From Chlorella sorokiniana (lineage: Eukaryota > Chlorophyta > Trebouxiophyceae > Chlorellales > Chlorellaceae): 64,000 nucleotides of DNA. Position numbers and translations under genes: made by a program. A model generated the notes under the pieces. It was given only the letters and a program-made list of their open reading frames with translations. It was not told the DNA's origin and ran no database searches. Positions 57,101 through 64,000 of the stretch are shown piece after piece (the first letter of the stretch is position 1; every line of letters starts with the position of its first letter). The stretch is from contig CP084619.1 in the NCBI GenBank assembly GCA_025917655.1, forward strand, positions 3,825,001-3,889,000, in the 5' to 3' direction.

Positions 57101-59163
57101 GGAGGCGGGCCTGAGCTGGCTCCACACTTTAATGGCTCGACAGCAGGCTGCCGGCACTCCCTTCCTGCACATGAAGGGGTTGACCTGCACCCAGAGCTGA
57201 ACAAGAAGCTGCTGATCGCTCCAGACTGGGGCAAGGCGGAGCGGCTCAGCTCAGTTGAGGTCCTCGGCGTGGTGGAGCGGCGCGCTTCCTCACACGGCGG
57301 ACGCCGCAGGACAGCCAGGGGCGGATGCCGCCATCGATGGGTCCGCTGGGTCTGCAGGTGGCAGCGCCTACTGCATGGCGCACCTCAGGCAGAGGAGCAG
57401 GAGCCAGCGGGGGAGGGCAAGAGCCGGGGCAGCGGCGGGGGCATGCCCCCTAACACTGCCAGCCTGGATCATTATGCACAGGTGGGGGCGCAGGGTGACG
57501 GACCCGTTCTTTGAGCTGTTCGTAGTGCTAGCAGTGCTCGGCACGTCCTGTCCTGCTTCTCAACCCCACATGCACCCTATGCAGCTTCGCGACGTCAGGA
57601 GGCGCTTGCTGGGTGCCATGCGCTGCGCCGTCTCCAGCATGCACAGCGCGCGCGTCGTCTCGGGCGGCACCCTTGTCCTGCTGGAGGTTAGCCGCGGTAC
57701 AGCTTGGGGCGGCACAGGGGCATGCCTGGACCTCAACCTCGTCGCCTATTTTCTTTCTGCGGACACGCACCTTGGCTGCAGGAGGCTGCTGAGTCTGCTC
57801 TGGACGGTGTGGCAGAGGGGCTCCTGGTTTGGGAGAAGCTGCGCGCCAGACTCCGTTGGGTGCCAAGGCTGGAGAAGCTGGACAGGTGCTTGGCGGGCAG
57901 ATTGGGGAATGTGTTTTTGCAAAACCGGGGTATGCAGGGGGCTGTATTGTGAGGTAAGCACTGTGGCATGGGCATGGGAAACCGGGCATGCCCCTGAATC
58001 TGAGCAGGCCCCATTTGACCAGAAAGAGGCCGGTTGTGCGTCCCCCCCCCGCCTGCCCATCCACCCACCAACCCACCACGCCCACCACCACCCATCCACC
58101 CCGCAGGTGGCTTGCACAGGCCCCTTGCTGCACATGGCTCCGCTGCTGCACCAGCTTGGCCGCCAAGCACGCTGCTCAGACGGAGGCGGCCGCCGTGGAC
58201 GCTTTCATCCACGCGCATCGCTACGCCCGGGCTCAGCTGAGCGCGTTTGAGACGGTGGAGGAGGATTTGGAAGCCGGCAGTGGCAGTGGCGGCCCTGACC
58301 ACATGGCGGCGGGCGGGCAGCCCGGGCAGCAGCAGCAGCTGCCGCTGTCCACGGCGCACCCCTACCAGCAGCTGGCAGGGGTGGAGGAGCCCTCCATCCT
58401 TGCGGACGTCCTGGACCGCATCCACCGCAGCCAGCTGGAGCAGGGGCGCATGATGCCCACTGCACATGCCGTGGCTGAGCAGCAGGGCCCTGAGGGCCCC
58501 AAGGGCTGCGCTGCTGACCCCGCACCGGACGAGGCCCTCAGCTGCGCCATCCGGGCGGGTCTCAGGCAGGTGATGGAGGAGAGCCGGGGCTCTGAGGCGG
58601 AGGCCTGCCGCCACTTGGATAGCCTGCAGCAGAGGTACCCGGCGGCTGCCCGCAAGGTGAGGCGGGCGGAGAGGGCAGGCAGTCTATTAGGGCGTGGCAC
58701 TCCTCATTGGCAACTTTGTTTCAAGGCTGCTTTCTACACTGGGTGACGCTCTTGTCTTTCAACTTGGGACGTAACGTGCCTGCCCCTCCCCCCCCGCCTG
58801 CCCGCAGGTGTCAACCGTGCAGGCAGCCCTGGTCCTGTTGGAGCGCAAGCGCCGCCTGCTGGCCGAGCTGCTGTCCGCAGGTGGGGCGGCTGGGCAGCTG
58901 CACACCCTCTGCTCTGGCTTGCTCAGCTGAATGCTGTTCTGTGCAGGCCCGCCGCTGCGCGCCCAGCTTGCAGCCTGGCTGAGGCTGCCGGTGGCCATGC
59001 TTGTTGGTGGCTTGCACCACCCTGGCCAACAAACAGAAAGAAACAGGCATGCCCCTGACCCACTTCCCTGCCAGGCGTGCTGGAGCAGCGCGAGGTGGCC
59101 AGGGTGCAGGAGCTGGCTGCCCGCCGCCTGAAGCACATCAGCCTGCACTACCACTGGCAGTAG
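54136..59163 (+). CDS. CPA1 Na+/H+ antiporter, SOS1/NHE-like, with long C-terminal domain
   Basis: Exchanges Na+ for H+ across a membrane, for salt and pH control. The ATG at 54136 is preferred although one lost base then has to precede PEETYAEQTQETYAAQ. Membrane helices include PIYFVIAAFLIALATSTAAG, VFLPILVFGSALSM and VALLAIVGTLYNAALITVVA. The transport core has FGAITSAIDPIAVVALIKSV (ion-binding Asp), GTVIEGESLLNDGVAYVLFE (CPA1 hallmark EGESLLND), GILALTFCGLLLSARGMSHV, IIAAETYEASP, and TWAGLRGSVGLVLAFSVLN (conserved Arg). After FHMAFQSGVTLLVQGTTTAP come about 450 cytosolic, mainly helical residues: LRDVRRRLLGAMRCAVSSMH, FIHAHRYARAQLSAFETVEE and RVQELAARRLKHISLHYHWQ. That tail matches the plan of SOS1-like and sperm-type NHEs. 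I see no cyclic-nucleotide-binding motif. The exporter direction and membrane are inferred. Confidence 0.88.
54946..54990. repeat. GTGTGT and poly-G tract in a CPA1 intron
   Basis: GTGTGTGTGTG followed by GGGGTG and GGGGGGG, inside the intron before the exon that begins WVLPYSWSWSQAALFG. Confidence 0.75.
55165..55193. repeat. GGTG tandem repeat in a CPA1 intron
   Basis: Six GGTG units begin right at the splice donor after SVGASATL. Confidence 0.75.
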
Positions 59164-59213
59164 TCGCCGGGCGGTGATGAGCTGTGCGGGCGCCGACGTG
59201 ATGCCAGCACCTC

Positions 59214-59218
59214 TGTAA
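59214..59218 (+). terminator. Putative TGTAA polyadenylation signal of the CPA1 gene
   Basis: TGTAA lies 51 bases past the stop at 59163. Confidence 0.6.
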
Positions 59219-59290
59219 ACGAGCTTCTAGCTACGTGAACCTGTTTGTTGATTGCTTGCTAATCACAGTTCACAGTGGCTTCAATGAAAG

Positions 59291-59295
59291 TTACA
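59291..59295 (-). terminator. Putative TGTAA polyadenylation signal of the helical-repeat gene
   Basis: TTACA on the plus strand, 58 bases past the minus-strand stop at 59353. Together with the plus-strand signal just to the left it marks a compact convergent gene pair. Confidence 0.55.
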
Positions 59296-59352
59296 GCCTG
59301 CGCACTTGACAGTACCTGCAGCAGTACGTCGGGGTCAATCACGGCGGGGATG

Positions 59353-61315
59353 CTAGCGGCGGCCGTCGGCCAGCCGCCCCAGCCTGTCGATTGCCTGCGC
59401 CACAGCCTGCTTGTGGCGGTGCGGCCGCTCCACCCCCAGCCGGTCCTGCATCTCCGTGCTGAGCCCCAGCAGCGCCTGCAGGGTGCGGGCCAGGCGGCGG
59501 GCGGGGCGCTCGAGTGCGCCTCGCAGGCCGCCGCCACTTCCAGCACGCTTGCCTGTGCCAGGAGGGGGAAGGGGGTGCGGGCAGTTCAATCCAAACGCAT
59601 GCACAGCTCCTGGGCGAGGCCCTTGCAGCCAAGTCGACTCATCGCCGAACTGCAAAGCGTTCTTTTCTCCCGCAAGGACTTGGTTGTGGTGCGTTCAAGG
59701 CCCAAGCGCAGCTGCCCTGGAGGCCCACCTGCAGCGCCAGCAGCGTGTCCGGGCGCACCCACTCGGGCCCCAGCCCCGCCACCTCCTCCTCGCCGACCTC
59801 GGGTGCCACCGCCAGCTGGAAGGCCAACGCGTACTGCGCGCAGCTGTACTGCCGCTCGGCCAGCTGCCATGAGAAGCGGCCCGCAACCGCGCCGCGCGCG
59901 CCGCCGCCGCCCGCCTCCCGAGAGCGGCTGCCGGCGGCTGCGACGCCAAACCAGCCCTTGTTGAGGCGGAGGGCGCCGACGTCGGCCTCCCGCGCGTCCA
60001 TACGGGCTGCTGCACGCTCCGCGGAGGCCACGGGGGCAGCTGACGCGCTGCCCGCCCGGAGAGGCGGTGAAGTCCAGCAGGGCGGCGGTGGCGCGGCGGA
60101 AGGCGGGCAGGGAGTCGGGCAGCAGCAGGCGCCACTGCGCAAGGGGGCGAGGCATGTGTGTGTGTATGAGGTGTATGTTTGTGAGCTTGAAGTTTTATTT
60201 TTATGGTGTGTGTGTGCGTGTGCGTATGTGTGGGGGGGACAGATACCGGCGCTGAACTTATGGCAGGGCATCATCAGGCCAAGGCTGCAGGCGCGCCCCC
60301 CCTCCCCCGCGCCAGCTGCCCAAACAGTGCAGCAGCCGGCTCCTCCGCACCTGCCCTGCCAGCCGCGCCAGCCCGCAGAGCAGGAAGAGGCAGTACTTGG
60401 CCTCCTGGGCCATGGCCAGCGTGAGCGGCTGCTGCGGCGAGGCCTCCGGCGGCTCCGCAGCCAGCAGCAGCCGCGGCTCAGCCTCCACCGCCAGACGCAG
60501 CGCAGCCTCCTCCACTGCACGCGTTGGCCCCGGGGGGCAAAGGGGAGGGTGGGCGCGGCGGGGAGTCCGGGTTGAGGGTGGGGTTGAGGGTGGGCGAGAG
60601 TCGGAATGTGCAAGTGTGTGCCGCATGATGGGGTCAGGTCACCCTGCACAGGCATGCATGCGGCGGCCGCACCAGCTGGCAACGCGTGCAGAAAGAATAC
60701 GGCAGCCGTGTCAGGCAGCGGCCTGGCTGGCTGCTCCAGGGCTCAACTCACCCGCCGCGTGGCCCGGCAGCGCCGCCAGCAGCCCCCAGCAGGCCCAGCA
60801 CGCAGCACCACAGGCGGTGGGCCGGGTTGGGCGAGCCGTCCTGCAGGTACGCGTTGCTGTAGTCCACCACGGGGCGAGGCGGTCCCGGCGCGGTCCTGCC
60901 TGCGGCGCCGCGGCGCCCTGGCGCCAGCAGGGGGCCTGCCAGCGGCGTCTCCCCATCAGGTTGCCGCCCTCGGCCGCCAGCAGCCACTTGCTGCGTGAGG
61001 AGGGTCAGGAAGCGCGGGGTTGGGGTGGGATGGGGATGGCACAGCCACACTTCGCCGCCCCTTGAGGAGACTTGGGGATGGAAGCGGGTTCAGTAGCACA
61101 CATGCACTGGCTGCGCGCATCAGTGCCCCCACCCCGCGGCTGGAAGCGAGCGGTTGAACGAGAGTCAGGCAACGGCTCACCCCATGGCCAGCCCGTGCTG
61201 CACCGCCCCCTGCTCCACCAGCAGCTGCGCGCCGCCCGCGCCTGCGCCACCTGCAGCGCCAGCAGCAGCGCCGCCTCCTCCACGCTCGCCGCCGCCAAAG
61301 GACCCAGCCCGCCGC

Positions 61316-61350
<35 letters not shown>

Positions 61351-64000
61351 GCTGCCCCCGGGTAGGGCAGCGCCGGCGTGGGCAACAGCCCAGGCAGCGC
61401 CAGCGGCGCAGGATCGCCGGGCTTGGCAGCTGGCGTGGGTGGCGCGGCTCGCTGCTGCGCCGCGGCGTGCATGCTGAGCAGCACGCTGTGCAGCAGGTTG
61501 CCAAAGTGCAGGTGGCCCCGCACCAGGGGCAGCCAAGCGGCGGGAGGGACCAGCCGCTCCACCAGCGCAGCCGCCAGCGACACCACCAGCGCCAGCTGCG
61601 GCGGCTGGCGGTGGCAGGCGGCCAGCAGCAGCGGCAGCAGCCGCGTGGCCGCCGCCGCCAGCGCCTGCTGCGCGCCGCTGGGCGGCCCGGCCGCGTCGGC
61701 CGCCGAGGGCGCCGCCGGCAGCAGCACCAGCGCTGCAGCCAGCAGGCTGCGGGTGATGCTGGCGGCGGCGGGGGCGGCAGCGTCTGTGCTGGCGCTCACG
61801 GCGGCCAAATCGCCGTTGTCCAGGGCCGCCATCCAGTCGCTGCAGAAAAGGGGAGGGGGACTCAGCAAGCTTACCAATCAAGCAGCAGATGAACAGAAGA
61901 GGTTGTGGAGGGTTCATCCGGCACATCTCTCCGCCAAACATAGACCTCCACCCCCCATCCTGGCCATACCACACCGAACCTTAGGACTGCGAACTCGCCC
62001 CTTCCCCCTTCTCACCCAGCAGCCTGCAGCAGGCCGGTGCACAGCGCTGTGGCCGCGGCTTCGTCGCCGGGGCCTGCCGCCCAGCGCTGCGCCAGCAGCA
62101 GCAGCACAAAGGCGGCCTCCGCCGCGCCGCCCAGCTGTGCGGCTGCCGGGTCAACGGCCGCCGGCGCGTGCGTGCCGGCCCGGGCCCGTGCTTGCGCGCT
62201 GAGGTCGGCCAGAGCGTCGCACAGCACGCCCAGCGCGGACTGCACCGCCCGGCCGGCGCGCCGTCGCTGCCACCGTCGCCGCTGCTTGTTGGGCGCAGCC
62301 TGTGGGCCGCCGACAGCAGCGCCTTGAGGGCGGCGGCGGCCGCCAGGCGGGCGTCCTCCAGCGAGGCCGCCACGCTGGTGCCCTCCAGCCAAGCGGGCAG
62401 CGCGCGCAGCGTGCTCAGCTGCTGCGCCGCCGCGCCGCCGCCCAGGCGCCGAGCCAGCTGCTGCCAGTCGTAGACGAAGGCCCGGCCGGGCTCCCGGTCT
62501 GCAGCCACGCGCTCTGGCACCTCTGCCTGCTGCAGCAGCATGCGGGAGACGGCACGGGCGGCGGCAGCTGCCGGGAAGCTGCGCGCCGCCAGGCGCGGCG
62601 CCTGCTCCGCCAGCACGCGCGCCGCCTCGCCCTGGCTGGCAAAGGGCGCAGCAGCGGCTGCGCTGCCGCCGCCAGGCGTGGCACCAGGGCCGCTCCCTGG
62701 GCCGCGCTGAGCCAGAGAGCGTCGTCCGACAGCGCCGCTCCCAGCAGCTGCAGGGCGGCTGCCGCGGCGGCACACGCTGCACGCCCAGCAGCAGGCCGTG
62801 CGTGGGCAGCGGCGCGCAGTACCGCTCCAGCAGCGGGGGCACCAGCTTCTCGGGCAGCCGCCGCAGGAAGCCGGCCAGCTCGGCAGGCATGCCGGCCGCG
62901 CGCCCCCGCGCCACTTGCGCCTGCCGCACCCGCAGGCGGCGCCGCCGCCCACGCAAAGCACTCTGCCGCCAGGATCTGCAGCGCGCTCGCCTGCGCCGCC
63001 AGCAGTGCCGCCGTCGCCTCCTGGCCTGCCCACTGCTTGGCGGCGGCGCCCTCGTCGGCCTCGCCGCCGCGCAGGGCGGGCAGCGAGAGGGGTCCCGCCG
63101 CCGCCGCCGCCTCCGCCAGGCCCAGCAGATGGCCCCACAGCCCGGGCTGGCGCTGCAGCACCGCCACCGCACGGAACGCCGCCCCGCTGCACTGCCAGAA
63201 GGCAGCCAGCACCTGCGCTTGGCAGGCGGCGCGCGTCAGCGTATGTTGTGGTGGTGGGCGGTATGTGGGTGGTTGAGGGCGCGTGTAGGCATCAGCCTGG
63301 TTTGCTTGTCAGCGACCGGCTGGAAGGGCGGGCGTCTGCCGAGCTGCTGGCAGAGGCGCCCGCTGCGGCATGCTGCAAGGCGTCATCGCGCGGCCCCCAT
63401 CCACCCGCACAGCCGCCCCCCACACACACACACCTGCAGCAGCTTGGCCAGCACCGCTGGCTGCTCCGCCTGCAGCCGCTGCCGCGCCTGCAGCAGCTCC
63501 CAAAGCGCGTCTAGGCAGCCGCGCGGGCCGGTCGGCGAGCCCTTGCCGCCGCTGCCCGCCGGCTTTGGGGCGCTGCCCTCCGCCTTGGGAGCGCCGCCCT
63601 CAGCCTTGGGGCCCGCAGCTGCGTTGCCGCCGGCATTCTCCTGCAGGGGTGGCGCCAAGGGAGCAGCCGCAGTCGGCACATCAACATGCCCAGCCGGCCG
63701 CCAGCACAGCCCTGAGCGGCTTCGAGCCCGCCCGTCCGTCCCAACAGCCCCGACGCCCAGCCCTCGGAGGAAGCCGCTAACCAGCCAGCCCGGCCTTCTC
63801 CCAACCCTCCACAGCTGACACAGGAAATACGTGCCGTTGAAAAGCATGACACACGCAACTCCCCCATCCCCCAACACAACCCAGACACCCCTCAGCTCCC
63901 CCCTCCACGCGTTCCTCCCCCTCCCCCACACCCACACACCTTTTCCAGCAGCGCCTGCTCCAGAGTGCTGGGGAAGAGCAGGGCGTCCAGCAGGGAGGGG
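59353..64000 (-). CDS. Large Ala/Leu-rich helical-repeat protein, 5' end beyond window
   Basis: The stop is TAG at 59353-59355, after LQALLGLSTEMQDRLGVERP. At least eight exons are readable. They are almost all amphipathic Leu/Ala helices, for example ALWELLQARQRLQAEQPAVL, FWQCSGAAFRAVAVLQRQPG, LWGHLLGLAEAAAAAGPLSL, SITRSLLAAALVLLPAA, LPLLLAACHRQPPQLALVVS, AKYCLFLLCGLARLAGQ and CAQYALAFQLAVAPEV. The window opens in an exon reading SLLDALLFPSTLEQALLEK. This is an alpha-solenoid of well over 1,200 residues. Its style (paired helices with FWQ..., LW..LL...) recalls large scaffold nucleoporins NUP188/NUP205, but no decisive motif is seen, so I leave it unnamed. A polyglutamine run lies at 61318-61349. 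Frame breaks near 59512, 60020, 60945 and 62780 fit lost bases. Confidence 0.6.
60150..60240. repeat. TG-rich microsatellite in an intron of the helical-repeat gene
   Basis: GTGTGTGT and GTGTGCGTGTG units around an AT-rich core (AAGTTTTATTTTTATGG), inside the intron upstream of the WRLLLPDSLPAFRRAT exon. Confidence 0.75.
61318..61349 (-). repeat. CTG repeat, polyglutamine on the minus strand
   Basis: Eleven or so CAG codons on the minus strand in a loop of the helical-repeat protein, after ALPYPGAA and before GGGLGPLAAASVEEAALLLA. Confidence 0.85.

Noticed and set aside
1-64000. Programmed frameshifting or a variant genetic code
   Set aside because: The breaks have no shared slippery site or downstream structure, and normal stop codons end every gene where the family ends. 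Missing bases in G/C runs are simpler.
33000-64000. Transposon, virus-like element or CRISPR array
   Set aside because: No reverse transcriptase, integrase, transposase or capsid wording, no long terminal or inverted repeats, and no regularly spaced repeats were found on either strand.

Overview
This is a piece of nuclear genome from a green alga, most likely a Chlorella-like trebouxiophyte. Four things point there. The DNA is GC-rich. The genes are dense and broken by many short introns. TGTAA polyadenylation signals follow several stop codons, as in chlorophytes. The gene content is that of a plastid-bearing eukaryote (ferredoxin-dependent glutamate synthase, P-protein of glycine decarboxylase, chloroplast-type presequences). 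I see no tRNA, rRNA, CRISPR array, transposon or virus-like element.

Layout, left to right. Fd-GOGAT (minus, 3' end off the window), uracil-DNA glycosylase (minus), a tiny Sel1-repeat protein (plus), an FtsJ-type methyltransferase (plus), a DCL/DUF3223 protein (minus), an uncharacterised conserved protein (minus), a large SHPRH-like SNF2 ATPase (minus), glycine decarboxylase P-protein (minus), a tail-anchored FKBP-TPR protein (minus), a secreted CotH-type protein (plus), a NUMOD3-motif protein (plus), the Fe-S scaffold ISCU (minus), a DUF455 ferritin-like protein (plus), a Yar1-like ankyrin protein (minus), ABCF4/GCN20-type ATPase (minus), a LarB-like protein (plus), a CPA1 Na+/H+ antiporter (plus) and a large helical-repeat protein cut by the right edge (minus). 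These are mostly unrelated housekeeping genes. The one functional link is photorespiratory nitrogen: the P-protein releases ammonia in mitochondria, and Fd-GOGAT works with glutamine synthetase to recapture it in the plastid. The Yar1-like and ABCF4 genes both concern ribosomes or translation.

A second theme is the state of the sequence. In nearly every gene, conserved exons change reading frame in a way that one missing base, usually in a short G or C run, explains. I placed a dozen or more in Fd-GOGAT alone. In the methyltransferase, three such losses make the four-exon model exactly divisible by three; in the LarB-like gene three do the same. Because essential genes are all affected alike, I read this as uncorrected consensus error and not gene decay. 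Single-frame ORFs are therefore a poor guide here. The models below were built from splice sites and family conservation, and exon edges are exact only where stated.

Introns are mostly GT-AG, but several GC-AG introns are well supported. Introns often hold short runs of TG/CA or poly-G. No novel multi-gene system is evident. The most interesting single genes are the LarB homologue, the CotH protein, the DCL/DUF3223 protein and the Gln-rich DUF455 protein.
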